From contig SADC01000324.1 of the NCBI GenBank assembly GCA_004194705.1, forward strand, positions 51,103-115,102: a stretch of DNA of 64,000 nucleotides, given 5' to 3'. Position numbers and translations under genes: made by a program. This DNA comes from Ditylenchus dipsaci (Eukaryota; Nematoda; Chromadorea; Rhabditida; Anguinidae). Of the stretch, positions 21,812 to 33,515 are shown piece after piece. The notes below the pieces were generated by a model. It had not been told where the DNA came from and did no database searches. It saw only the letters and a list, made by a program, of their open reading frames with translations. Each line of letters begins with the position of its first letter. Position 1 is the stretch's first letter.

Positions 21812-22315
21812 CTGTTTTTTTCCAGCGCCGACCTCTTTTGAAAAAAGGCTCCAGCGCCGGCGCCGAGCGCCTCCCTTAAAAGATTTCGGCTCCAGCGCCA
21901 GCGCCGACCTTTTTGAAAAAAGGCCCCGAAAACCCGGCACCGGCGCTGGTGGCAACGCCAGCGCCGGGTTGATAATTTTGTTTTTGCTGCAAATTTCATA
22001 AAAAAAAATTATATTTTCATTAAGAGTATGTTTTTTACAGCTAGACTATGAATAGTTCTTTTTGTTATCTATATCGATTAGTAGCATACCGTATTCATTT
22101 CCTCCATTAATTCCCCACGGTGAGTGAATATTGAAATATTTGTCCTATGCTGAGAAAAAAGTCCATAGGAGGTGGAGTTATTAGAGTTATTATTCAAAGA
22201 AGAAATACCACAATCCATTTGATAGCGCCGGGTCGAAAATTTTTAGCGCCGGCGCCAGCGACGGCGCCCACCGAAATTTTGCATTGGCCCCAGCGCCGGC
22301 GCCGGAACAACACTG
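21812..22315. mobile_element. hAT-type MITE with GC-rich ends (copy 2)
   Basis: Copy-2 counterpart of 7438-7937, flanked by ATGATAAC at 21,804-21,811 and 22,316-22,323. Confidence 0.85.
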
Positions 22316-22883
22316 ATGATAACAGCTAGCTTTCGATACCACTATGAAAGTAACAGATTGGATAGACAAATAAGCTGTAAAACAGGCACTATATTTAACG
22401 CGCTTTATAGAAATATATAAGACGGACAGTTTTACAACAGATTTAAACATGAGAAAATTTATTTGGCTCTTCTACACAAGATCTTTTAAAGATTCTGCTG
22501 GAGACGGAAAGAGGGGGGGGGGAGGCGGGCGGGTATTAAAGGAGGGGAAAAGCCATTTAGGTTTGAAAAAGTGGCTTCCATGGCGCAGTGCGTAAGGGTT
22601 CGCGTTTTTTGGCCCAAAATGGTGTTGCAGGTTCGATCCCACTTGGTGGCACGCTATTCTTTTGGCTTGTTTGGGCAGTTTAGAGGTAATTAGACTTTTT
22701 TGACGCCATATTCGGAATCAGCGACCCAAATTACCCCTAGAACTGGTCAAACAAGCCAAAATAAATAGCATGCCACCACGTCGGATCGAACCTGCAACAT
22801 TATTTTGGGCCAAAAAAACGCAAATGCTTACGCACTGCGCCACCGGAGCCACTTTTTCAAACCTAAATGGCTTTTCCCCCTCC

Positions 22884-24240
22884 TTTAAAGGGCATGCCCA
22901 CGCCAATAAGTTTCATTTCAAATGTTTGAATTCCCGGGCACCAGTTTTTCAGATGAAGACAAAATAAATTTGAATTCGCTTTTCATTTCGAAAAAAAAAT
23001 TTGTTATCCTTTTAGTCATCTCACTATTTGCGATCTCTTTTTCTGTAACAATTATCATATTGCTTAGCAATACTCAATTATAGGGGCAAAACAAGTCTCG
23101 GTTGGTAATTTTCGGTTTCTCGTCTTGAAAATGTTGGATTTTACGTTTCTTGCACAGCTTTATCTCGGAGTTCAGCTGATCGATAACTCGCTCCTTATTT
23201 CAAGCAATTTTAGCGTCTCAGTTATTCGTCCAAAAGCCGATCCCCGACACCAATTGTAATTTTATAAAAGCATTAATTTTTCAACCAAACATAAACGGAT
23301 CCAATTTGCCATAGGCTGGAACTGGTATCCTTATCATTCAACACCATTACCGTATTTCCTCTAATAGAACCCCCTTTTTCAATTGACTTTTAATGTAAAA
23401 GGGTAAGGGCCGAGTAAATATTTTGCAAAGCGGTTTATTGCATTTTTTGACTCCTGTGAGCTCTAACAGTTCTGCTTTTTAGATTTTGAAGTTTCACACG
23501 GAAATCTCGAGATCGGCCTAAAATTTTCTCGATTTTTGGCGAGTTGTAAAATGAAATCCCCGGTCTCTATAGAGGTAATACGGTATTTATCATCTGCACC
23601 CCCCGAATTTTGATAGTGTTATTATTTAGTATGTGAAGTTCATTTCGGGAAAAAGACCTTCTTTAATAATATCCCAACAAAAAAAACTTTTACATGTGTA
23701 TAACCTTCAATTTGATGCGAAAGTCCGACAGAATTTCTCTGATTTGTCAGTCCAGCTGATTGAAAGATGTGCTGTTTGCTTTGGCGGAGGCACTCATTTT
23801 CACAGAGACATTTTGGTTGTTGGGATATTACTACAAGCTAATTGGGAAGGTCTTGAAGAAATTGATATAGAAAAATCTTCAAATAAACTAGAATAACGAT
23901 AATACATCTTGCTTTACGCTTGACGAAAGAGCTTCTAAAAGCAATGTATTTTATATCGCAAAAAATTAAATTCATGCATGGTTACTTGCAAAAAATTATA
24001 ACAAACGTGAACAGCACAAGTTAATCTTTAGCTGCCTTACCATATCACACTCAGCTATGGTCACCAAAAAGGGTTTAACGGAAAAAAGGGATCGCAAAAA
24101 GTGAGACGACTAAAAAGATAACATAAATTTTGTCGAAATGAAAAGTGAATTCAAATTTATTTTGTCTTCATCTGAAAAACTGGTGCCCGGGAATTCAAAC
24201 ATTTGAAATGAAACTTATTGGCGTGGGCATGCCCCTTTAA
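22884..24240. mobile_element. DNA transposon-like element with 160-bp inverted ends (copy 2)
   Basis: Copy-2 counterpart of 8501-9855, with the same inverted ends, nested MITE and internal open frame (23,633-23,896). Confidence 0.7.
23633..23896 (+). CDS. Conserved 87-aa open frame inside a transposon (copy 2)
   Basis: Identical in translation to 9248-9511. It is one of the few regions without homopolymer differences between the two copies. Confidence 0.3.
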   Translation: MKFISGKRPSLIISQQKKLLHVYNLQFDAKVRQNFSDLSVQLIERCAVCFGGGTHFHRDILVVGILLQANWEGLEEIDIEKSSNKLE

Positions 24241-24624
24241 CGAGACGGGGTTTTTGGCCAAATAAAAACGGAAACGGGATTTTCAGTTTGAAAAAACAGG
24301 GTCCCGGCCGAAAAACGGGATTCTCCTGACATCGTTAATAAAACAGTAAAAGTGGCTCCAGCGCTTCAAAAAGATGTTTTTTATTGACACTTACTCACAT
24401 ACATGGAATCAACATAATTTCAATCATAATACACCCTCGTGACCGGTGTAGGTGTATATTATAGCGAGAGTATACTATGGCGAGTGTATATTATATCGAG
24501 AATAAAAAACCAAACTCTATGCATATGTATATTATATCGAGTGTAACAGCAAATTATAAGGCACTTTACTAAATCCATGATAAAAATTTAATGACTAACC
24601 GGAAGAAATATGTTAGTTCACTTT

Positions 24625-26600
24625 GCTAAATCTTTTTTCTGCTGCAAATTACATCATCTAAGCAAATTGACCCAAAAACAGCAAATATTTGTAGGGTTGG
24701 CTAATTCTGTCCCCTAGAAATACTTTCCGGATTCTTAGTGTTCCGAAAAGCGGAGACTTACTATTTGCTGATCACCTCAGCCATCTGAGGTCTGAAAAAT
24801 TTACCTCAGCCGTCAGCCGAGCCCAAAATTTTTGTTCTGCTGTTAGTGTTCTGTTCTGCTGTTCTCTGTTAGTGAATTTATTTCGCTAGTCACAATATGT
24901 TCTGTTTCCTTTATCACTGTTCTGAAATCGCTTTTTTAATTGGGATTTTTCTGATAAGTCTTGCACATATTAGTCTAAAAAACTTACCAATTTTCTGAGA
25001 CTAACCAAAGTTTTTTATTTATATTTTCACAGCAAAGGACAAACAACTTAATAATTAAATGACAGTTCATTCAAGAATCCATATACCATCAGTTTTACCA
25101 ATAACAGAGTGACTTTTTAGCTGATGGACGGGTTTCTTTTTTAGTAGTGGCTGCTGTAGCATCCCTTGCATACGTGAATTGGTTAATCTTCATCAGCATG
25201 TGAATGGTTGCAGGGTGACTTCTTGGAAATTTGCGGGCAGAAAAAAGTAATTTGCGGCAGAAAAAAGTATTTAGCAGGCAAAAAAAGTAATTAGCGGGAT
25301 TTCAAATTTGCGGGCAAAATGAAAAAGATTTAGCGGGCAAAAAGAAGTAATTAGCGGGCGAAAAAAAGTAGCGTCCAAAGGAAAAGCATGGCTCAAGGGG
25401 ACCAGTGATTCCTGGATAATTAGGAAGTAAATATTTTTGCCCGAGCAATAAATAAAAAGGCTGTAACTGAAATGCACCCTCTAAAGTCTGAATTTCGCCC
25501 TCTAATTACTTTTTTTTGCCTCTAATTCAAATTTCGATCAAAATACTGAATTTCGCCCTCTAAGGCTAAATTTCGTCAGCTAATCAACTGTTTGCTGATT
25601 TTTTTTATGAAGTTATGTTTTTCTTCCTCTATGTACGATCTGGGCCTATTGCAACAGTTGAAAGTTGAAGTGTAAAGTTGAAAGTTGACAGTGAAAGTGT
25701 TGCAACACTTGAAAGTTGAAAGTGAAAGTTGAAAGTTGACAGTTGAAAGTGAAAGTTGAAGTTGATGGTGTGCAACAATTGAAAGTGACTCACTTTCTTT
25801 TTCACTCAACTGTCAACTTCACTTCCTTATATATTTCTAATTTTTAAATTCGTACATTTTGCGGGAATTCAAATTTAGTTTGAAAAACTTACCAATGGTC
25901 GTCCACTAACCAAAGTTTTTTTTTAATTTTTCACAGCAAAGGACAAACAATTAATAATGAATGACAAGTTCATTTGATAGTCCATATACAACACGTTTTA
26001 TCGAGAAATTTTTGAGTTTGATGGTAAATTCTTTCTTTATCTGCAATATTATACGTCAACTGTAAAATCCCGAGCAAACGGAATTTTACCACTATCAATC
26101 ATCATCAGCACCCCGAATTAGTGCAGGTGACTTTTGGAAATTTGCGGGCAGAAAAAAGTAATCCAAGTGGGCGACCACTTGGTTTGGTTGGCAAAAAAAT
26201 TTAATTAGCGGATTTCAAATTTGACCCCGGGCAGAAAAAAGAGATTTAGCGGGCAAAAAGAAGTAATTAGCGGGCGAAAAAAAGTAGCTGTCCAAAGGAA
26301 AATAATGGCTCATATCGGAAAGTAAAAAATTCCTGGATTTAGGAAAAAATATTGCCTAGAAATGACCAATAAATAGAAAAAAAATTTACTTTGAAATTCA
26401 CAAAAATCGGACCACCTATTTCGCCCACCGATTTTTTCTACTTTCAACTTTCACTTTAACTTTCAAGTGTTGCAACACTCAATTTCAACCCTCTAATTTC
26501 AAATTTCGTCAACTAATCAACTGTTTGCTGACTTTTTTCAACTTTCAACTTTCATGTTTCTACTTTCCTCTATGTACGATCTGAGGTCAAAGAGGCATAA
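24625..26600. other. Scrambled (chimeric-looking) stretch of copy 2
   Basis: From 24,625 the text interleaves pieces of two copy-1 places: the 10,250-10,380 backbone is interrupted by GTCCCCT, GATTCTTAGTGTT and CACCTCAGCC taken from 11,108-11,192. Copy-1 interval 11.44-12.08 kb then appears twice (25.0-25.63 kb and 25.89-26.59 kb). The second version is mixed with pieces of a different MITE (GGTCGTCCACT, GTTTTATCGAGAAATTTTT, CCGAATTAGTGCAG) whose clean copy is at 32,786-33,093. This is the pattern of a consensus built from misaligned reads. Confidence 0.75.
25640..25815. repeat. AAAGTTG short tandem repeat
   Basis: Many diverged GAAAGTTGAAAGTT units around a palindromic TGTTGCAACACTT. An inverted counterpart (AACTTTCAACTTTCAC, with TGTTGCAACAC) lies at 26,435-26,560, so the two are probably the ends of one element. 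It has no equivalent in copy 1. Confidence 0.7.
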
Positions 26601-27009
26601 AAGCGACGACCGAATCAGTGGTTTTAATTTTTACAAAAAAATACTGAATTTCATCAGTAAATTACTGAATTTTAGCAGTTCGTAGTTTAATTTCAAAGAA
26701 ACTTAATTTTTGATAATATTTTTCCAGATAGCCCGGCTCCGGTACTGGCCCGTGCCCATCCCTGTATGTGAATTCAAAATCTTAGCCTAGACTGCATCCT
26801 CCATTTTATTCATGCCTTTTGAGCAGAAACAGCTATAAACAGCGATAAAAACAATAACAACAGCAGAAATAACAACAACATTGATAAATCATGTTCTCTC
26901 TAATGCATGTCCTACTTTTCTCATCCCAGTAGTTCAAAAGAGTAAGGCAGCTGAATTTAATAATTACCAAGGTTTTCTTCAGGCTTTGTATTTAGAAGAC
27001 ACTACAAAC

Positions 27010-28162
27010 CTGCATGGAACTCTTTATAGCAGGTTGCATGAGCCAAAATATTCACATCTGCTTTTATTTCATCGCAGGCAGTTTCGTAGATCTTTGCTTT
27101 CGGCAGTTCACTGATTAGATTCTTCACAACATGAAAGTAGCACATCCCTCTTTGGGCCGTAGGAAGCTCAGCATGGCAGGCTAAGCCGTTAAGTGTTCGA
27201 CTCTCATCAAAGTTAATACTATGAATCACCTTACCATTTGTGATTTGAGAAGCTCCATCTGCAATCAATAAACGCGAGTTGTATAACTTTTCTGGATCCC
27301 AGCGTGCGATAGACTTCAAGAATTCACCGTAACACCACTTGTCTTCATAAGATGCGATAGCTGCTCCAGTTGGGAAGAACCTTTTATCTGCGTCAGAAAA
27401 GCCACAAACCTTAAAAAGATAAATTAAATGAATTCTTCGCAGTATTAATGAAGTGCTTACCAGGAGAGCATAGTTAAGTGTCATGAGTTTGTATGTTCCA
27501 TCAACTTGAATAACCGGCCATTGAACCTGTCGGCGAAGTAGCTTTGGCGTTGAAATGACCATGATGAATTTGGACACGGCTCTTGCTTCCTCATTTTCTT
27601 GCACAATGAAAACAGTGTGGCGGAATGCAACCACAAAAGACTGATCTTCATCTTCTGATCCCGGAAACACACGGTTCAGTCTGAAAATAGTGATTTCATT
27701 TAACTGATGACTTGACTAAATTACCTGAAGTTTTTGCTGAATCATCCTGGCAGCCATTCCTCTGCATGGTTCATCCTTTTTATTGATGCTGTTCTTGATG
27801 GGACTGCTCAATCCATTGTCCTTCAAGCTTTTGTGATCGTGCACACCTGTTGTTTGAATCAATGCCAGGGATGGCGCAGAGAGATCTTTTCCGTAACGAA
27901 TTCGTAATAAATTTCCTGGGCGATTTTTCTTGGGATGATCGCAGTAGAAGATTTGGTTGGCATACTTAAAGGTTTCACTGCTGTAATGGCTGAAAGGCAG
28001 GTATCCGATACATCTCAATTCAACCTCAATCACTTACTATATCCAAAGCTCTTTGTTTTCGGTCAGCCATTGATCAGCATCTTCCTTGCTCTTGCACACC
28101 AACACTGTTGTCCATTTGCGAGCTGGTCCTCGCTTCTTTACTTGAATAGCTTGTGATTGCAT
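27010..28162 (-). CDS. MULE-like transposase with FLYWCH/WRKY-GCM1-type zinc finger
   Basis: Exons 28162-28038 (starts ATG after TTCTTTCAG), 27989-27725, 27680-27461 and 27409-27010, with 45-55 nt introns. A further exon near 26,950 (LTLLNYWDEKSRTC) probably follows. Residues 1-80 resemble the FLYWCH/WRKY-GCM1 finger: a VLVC block, IFYCDHPKK and a GVHDH end. The usual second Cys before the LRI strand is not evident (KKNRPGNLLRI). The catalytic domain shows the MULE motifs QVDGTYKL (first Asp), LLIADGASQI (second Asp) and GMCYFHVVKNL. It lies inside terminal repeats made of GAGGGCGAAATT units and should mobilise that element. One extra A in exon 3 breaks the frame in this copy but not in copy 1. 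Confidence 0.8.
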
Positions 28163-29285
28163 CTGAAAGAAGAAAAACAACATGAGAAACAAAAAAACTA
28201 ATTAACTGACGAAATTTAGAAATTAGAGGGTGAAATTCAGAAATTAGAGGGCGAAATTCAGTATTTTGATCGAACTTTGAATTAGAGGGTGAAAAAAAAT
28301 AATTAGAGGGCGAAATTCAGACTTTTGAGGGCGGAATTCAATTTGAGCCAAATATTACACTAAAAAATGTTTTTCGTTGTGACCAAATGGGCATTCATAA
28401 GATTAACCCTGAAAACCACCACTTTTTACTTTCAAAAGCAAAATCTCAATTTTGTTCACATTTATTCTCAAATCTGATTGCTAAAGGTCCTTCGCCATTG
28501 ATAGAGCTTTCGAATGAGTATGAATATGCAAATAAAAATATAACACTAAAAAAGTTTTTTTTGTGACCAAACATGTACTCAAATGCGTTAACCACCCACC
28601 CATCCCAAATACTATATAGAGATGCCTTGAAAAAGCGTATTTTTCAAGCTGAAGCAGCAACAAATGGATGTTTCATCATTCGGTCGCTGAAATATGCTGA
28701 CTTAGTCTATGATCTAGAGAATTTTCATAAAAACAAATTTTGAAATAAGAGGTATTGCGTGTTTAAAACTTTGACTGTTTGTGTTTCCGATAATTATAAG
28801 ATTTAAAAAGGCATGTTTGTGGGCGATGGTTTGGATGTTCTATAAATGAGATTTTGAAATTTTTTAATTCATTTTGTAGCTCTTATTTGGTTGGTGTGCA
28901 CTATGTGTCTCTTTTAAAATTTTCTAAAAGTTTAAACTTTTTAAACATTGAAATATGGACGCCACTGTCATATACTACACACATCCCTCCCCTTCCCCAA
29001 AGCTACTGTAATGAGTTTGTGTTAAAAAATTGATTCTTCGAGCTAAAGAGAGTAGATGCGGTGCATCAAGCAGCGTTGCCGGGAGCAGCCTGGAGGTTGT
29101 CTGGTTGATCAACAGGTTGATAAAGTTGATCAACTCGGAGCCGCCTGCGAATCAACCGATTAATACCCCGGTTGATTGGCCAAGACTGCTTAAGACGTTG
29201 TTTTATATCGAGAGGTGAGTTTATAGAAAAGATTTATTCGAAAAAATTTACAACAAACATGTAGATAGAATTGCTCGAACAAATT

Positions 29286-30783
29286 TTAAGACACTCTTAT
29301 TTCATCCTGTACATGGTTTTGTGGTTGGCAAACTCCACAGGCCCTTTTGCAGATGGTCAACATGTATCTTGGGTTTCGCAAACATTCGCCCACTCTTGCC
29401 CAAAACTCACAAGAAGCATCTCCGTCAGGTGGACAGCCTTTTTTGCTGTTGGCAGGCAGCAACTGCATGATATTTATATAAAACCATTAGATTGAGATAA
29501 CAAAAAAGTTTACTTTTCCTCTAAAAACGTTCTCAAAGAATGGTTCTGGTGGCTTGGATACTACAGCGTTAAACTTTTCCAGCAGTCTGCCAATCACGGT
29601 TTTTCGGTCTTTTCTGTCGGCCTCATTAGTAGTGGAATTGTTGGCTAGGACATCCCCATCCACAGTCTCTGCAACTAAGGCAGTGTGGTCAACTGAACTG
29701 TTGCTGGTACCACTCTCCACTACACCCCTACTACTGCTGCCTGATTTGGTGGTGACTGGCTGTAAAGTAGTAGAATGCGTAGAACTAATTGTGCCAACTG
29801 TTTGCTTAGTAGTTGGTGATTTAGTTGCGGAGCTTGTTTTGGTGGAAGTAATGAAAATTGTGGTTGCGAGGCTGGATGTTTTGGTTGTGAGCTTAGCAGT
29901 GGATGTGGTGGGGTTTTTAGAAGTGGTTGTTGTGCTGGTTTTTGAAGTAGTAGTAACCGTAGATGTGCTGGAAGTAATGGTTGGAATGGTTGTGGAAATA
30001 GTGGATTTTGTGGTGCTGCTCGGCTTTCTAGTTGTGGTGATAGAGCTGGCAGTAGCAGTGCTCCTGGTTGTTGTGGTTGTGAGTGTAGTGGTAGTTGTTG
30101 GAGTAGTTGGGGTGGTTGTAATTGAATTAGATAAGCTTGAGATTGTTGATTTTGTGGTGGTTGGACTGGTACTAGTGGGATTCTAGGCTCATCTGCTGTG
30201 GTCACAGTCAACTGGTCCACCGATTTTTTATTTATCTGAGAATCTCGCTGAGAAATCAGTTGAGACAGACTGAAGTCTGGAATTTTTTTCGGTTTTTCGG
30301 GTTTAATTTATTATTGTTTTTCTTCAACATTCGGAGGGTCAAGCGTAGTCAGGGTAGCGTTTTGTTCAGAATTTTATGCAGATCACGAATCTGCATAAAA
30401 AATAAAAAATGTTCACCCCTGACGGAACACTCACCTCTTGAAGATAGGTTACCTTTTCGGAGCTACTATTTGCTTTTATTGCAACAATTGACTTAAATTT
30501 TATACATCATGATATGTGTTCTAGAGCTAAAAAAAAACAAGAATGCTAGCTGTTGTCAAGGGGGAACGTTTTTTAATTTTTTTTGCAGATTCGTGATCTG
30601 CATGAAATTCTAAACAAAACGCTATCTGCCTACGCTTGACGCTCCGCGTGTTAATAGTTTTAAAAAGTCAATAATAAAAACTAATAAGGTCATCATCCCT
30701 ACCTTGCAGGAATATTTCGCCTCTTGTCTCGCCCAAAGCCAACACAAACTCTTGGATGAACTCTCTGATGCATAGTTCTGGCA
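29286..30783 (-). CDS. Secreted mucin-like protein with C-terminal ShKT domain (3' part)
   Basis: Three exons on the minus strand. 30783-30703 (81 nt) reads PELCIREFIQEFVLALGETR after an ATTTCAG acceptor. 30235-29514 encodes a long Thr/Ser/Pro-rich mucin-like region, then a segment with RKTVIGRLLEKFNAV. 29462-29286 encodes 58 residues with a six-Cys ShKT domain (CEFWARVGECLRNPRYMLT, then CKRACGVC) and ends in TAA; AATAAA follows at 29,238-29,233. The large exon is 722 nt and changes frame after DEPRIP; one missing C there would make 723 nt and keep a single frame, so I infer a homopolymer error. Linkage of the first exon is by position only. ShKT domains with mucin repeats are common in nematode secreted and surface proteins. 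No 5' end or signal peptide is seen. Confidence 0.75.
30332..30646. mobile_element. Palindromic MITE in an intron
   Basis: The ends are CGGAGGGTCAAGCGTAGTCA and a complementary GCTTGACGCTCCG. The arms extend through GCGTTTTGTT and contain the small hairpin GCAGATCACGAATCTGC in both arms. It lies between two exons of the mucin-ShKT gene. Confidence 0.75.
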
Positions 30784-30789
30784 CTGAAA

Positions 30790-31394
30790 TTAGATAGAAA
30801 GCAATTTTAGAAATGCAATTAACAAAGAAATACTAGAAACTTGTTTCATATTCAAATAGTAAATGCATTTAGTATCATCAGTTTAGATAAAATAAGCTGA
30901 GAACTCAAACCCCATAGACACAAAATTTGGGACGAAAAGCGATCCACGGTTGCGAAAAAAACATAGAGCTAAGCCAATTTTGTGATTTTTTTCAAGAAAA
31001 ACTTAAAAAAGGCACAAATGCTTATGATTACTTTCATAAACTTTTTCAGTTTTTGTCTGATCCTAAAGTTTGATTACCAGCTGTTATTAAAAACTTAACA
31101 AGTGATGTGTATTTTTATTAATCTACTCGGTCAATAATTTTGCAGAAAATCAAATGTATAGAATCCGAAATCGATTAACAATAATGATTAATTTATTTTC
31201 GACTAATCGAAAATAAATTCGAAATCAGTCGACTCTCGATTTAACACTAGAACGACGGAGCTTACCAAAGTGTGCGTCTTGTACCAAATTAAATGCTGAA
31301 CAAGATAGGCGGAAAAAAAATTCTGAAAAAGGTGCTTTTGTGAATTGCTATCGGTCAACTTTCAAAACTACCGCGAGAAAATGGTTCAATTTGA
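30790..31394. other. Unassigned stretch
   Basis: AT-rich, with no exon recognised. A small inverted motif around CGATTAACAATAATG and TTCGACTAATCGAA occurs near 31,165-31,250. Confidence 0.4.
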
Positions 31395-32734
31395 CTTTGG
31401 TCCCAAAACGGGACATAGTCCCTTTTTAGGACCGTAGTCTCGTTATGAAATACAATATTTTTATGGTAAAAAAGAGTTATTTGAGCTTTTTAGGGCTTTG
31501 TATGTGTGTTAAAGCATTTTTCTTTATTACCTCTATATAGTATTTGGCAAGTCTGAGTGAGTGGGTCGCCACTTTTGTATTCAACCAATTTTTGGCCAAA
31601 TTTTGTAAACTTATGCTGGCTATCTTTTCGGGACCCAATTTTTCAACTTCTAAGCTTTCTTTTAAGCACGAAAAAAAAAATCGAGGTGGCTCTAAAAATG
31701 CTTTTAAGTCCTTCAAATCGGAGATTGTACATTTCAGCCTAGATTTGGGTGGATTTTCGCTTTCAAGTCTAATTTTCTGCCAATTTTTGTACATTTATGA
31801 CGGTCTATTCCGGTCCAAGACAACAAATATTCAAAAAATTTTAATTTTTCAAATTTTAAATATTTGTTGTCTCGAGCGGAATTTGAAATTTGTCAGTGAT
31901 TTTTGAATTTGAACAGCACTTATACATGCAAATCCAACATGCTCAGATTTTCTGATTCAGAAAGATAAACTCATGATTTTTGATAATAAGCCGAGAAAGC
32001 TGTGAAAACCACGTCGGGGTGGCTTCGGAAAATGGCTAGACACAATAGACCATTTCTAAGTGTCTTTTACGTATCAAAAAAATTCCTAGAAAGCCAAGTC
32101 GTGACCTGAATGGTTATATTTCGCTAGTCCTCCTTACATCTTTTGCTAATAAAATCAAAACAAGGGATAACAGGCACCTATCGGCGCCACTATCGTATTT
32201 TGAAAATTACGGATGGCCACCGATTTTTTCACTATAAAATTTTAAGTTTTAAATAGTGATCAAGTTGATTCAATGATCAACATATTTTCTATGACTACTA
32301 ATAGACGGTTAACGAAATTATTGTGATTATCATAATCAACATGTTAAAATATGAAAACATTTTTGGTGAAAAAATCGTATCAAACAAATAAACGAAAAAG
32401 AAAAACTGAAATTTGAACAAAAATATTAAGTTTGAAAATGTTAACGTAATTTTGAGACACCCTGTAGATATCACCTGGCTAGGTGGATGTCTACCTGAAT
32501 GGCTTAAAAGTAAAAAAGTTAATTTAAATTTAAAAAAATCCATTTTTCCAAACTAAAAAATTTGTGAAGAATTTGGCTTGTTGAAACCAAAAGTGCGATT
32601 TTACCTACTTAATCCCAAATCTAGGGTTGGGTACCACCTGGACAGGTTGATATCCAGGTAACTCAAGAGTAGGGCTACATTCACCCAAATGACCTGAAAG
32701 GTCAAACGTTAGTCTTTTTACATCGGTAAAATAA

Positions 32735-33150
32735 AAAGTCTGCACCCAGGTGGATTCGAACCAGCACCCTCGGCAGTGGCTGTCCAAGTGGTCGTCCACT
32801 TGTATCAAAAAAAAATTTCACGTTTGTGGATTCGAAGATAATTTTTCTGAACTAATTCGTACATGCTGAAGATGGTTCGACAGTGTTAAAATCACGTTTT
32901 ATCGAGAAATTTTTCAGATATCGTAAATTCTTGATTTTGATAAACCAAGAGTTCACAATAACTCAGAAATTTATTGATAAAACGTGATTTTACCACTGTC
33001 AAACCATCTTCAGCATGCTCGAATTAGTGCAGAAAAATTATTTTGAAACCCGAAAACGTAAAAAAAAATTTAATCCAAGTGGACAACCACTTGAATAGCC
33101 ACTGTCGAGGATGCTGGTTCAAATCCACCTGGGTGCATACCTTATTTTTA
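32735..33150. mobile_element. Foldback element with head-to-head tRNA-like arms
   Basis: The outer arms carry GTGGATTCGAACCAGCACCC (32,750-32,770) and its inverted partner GATGCTGGTTCAAATCCACC (33,113-33,132), both T-arm-like with a B-box. The inner arms at 32,786-33,093 are a MITE with CCAAGTGGTCGTCCACTTG and GATGGTTCGACAGTG ends. A third B-box (GGTTCGAATCCC) lies at 33,208. Confidence 0.6.
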
Positions 33151-33364
33151 TCATAATTTTGAGTGCTTACGTGGCATATATATCCATATGCTCATCACCA
33201 AGGTTACTGGTTCGAATCCCTCTGGGTGCAATCAGTCCAGAGTAGAAAACCCCGTTTCAAAAATTAACCGTTTTTAGAACACAATTTTGGATTGAATCGT
33301 TTGGATTTTTAGGTCTGTACCCGAAATTAAACCGAAGAAGATGTAGCTTAACAAACCAGATCTT

Positions 33365-33515
33365 TATCAAAACAACTACTTAGCAAAAAAAACTTAGCAA
33401 AACGACCATTTAGCAAACTGGCGCTTGAATTGTGAATTCTTAGCAAAATCGCGCTAAAATTTTTTTTTCTTAGCAAAACGACCGCTTAGCAAATCGGCCA
33501 CTTAGCAAATCGCCG
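33365..33515. repeat. CTTAGCAAAACGACC iterated repeat
   Basis: About eight diverged copies of a CTTAGCAAAACGACC/CTTAGCAAATCGGCC unit. It is spaced like the iterated terminal repeats of the other MITEs, but the opposite end was not found. Confidence 0.55.

Larger units (their letters stand above)
25459..28349. mobile_element. MULE-type transposon (copy 2, left part scrambled)
   Basis: Same GGCT...AGCC ends as copy 1, and the transposase without the MITE. The left 1.1 kb contains foreign AAAGTTGAAAGTT repeats and a second, garbled version of the left-end sequence, so its true length is uncertain. Confidence 0.75.
15083..29250. repeat. Tandem 14.2-kb duplication, copy 2
   Basis: Second copy of 737-14,979. 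It is joined to copy 1 through about 100 bp (14,980-15,082) that repeats part of the MITE at 2,559-2,654. The right edge falls in the 3' untranslated region of the mucin-ShKT gene, just beyond that gene's AATAAA. The stretch 24,625-26,600 is not collinear and appears to be a mixture of sources. Confidence 0.9.

Noticed and set aside
29554..30186. 210-codon Val/Leu-rich plus-strand frame
   Set aside because: It is the antisense of the Thr-rich mucin region (ACN read backwards gives GT-rich codons). The minus strand has splice sites, a ShKT exon and a poly(A) signal.
31477..31906. 105- and 120-codon frames on opposite strands
   Set aside because: Both lie in imperfect inverted repeats of a MITE. 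No motifs, and frame openness is explained by the mirrored sequence.
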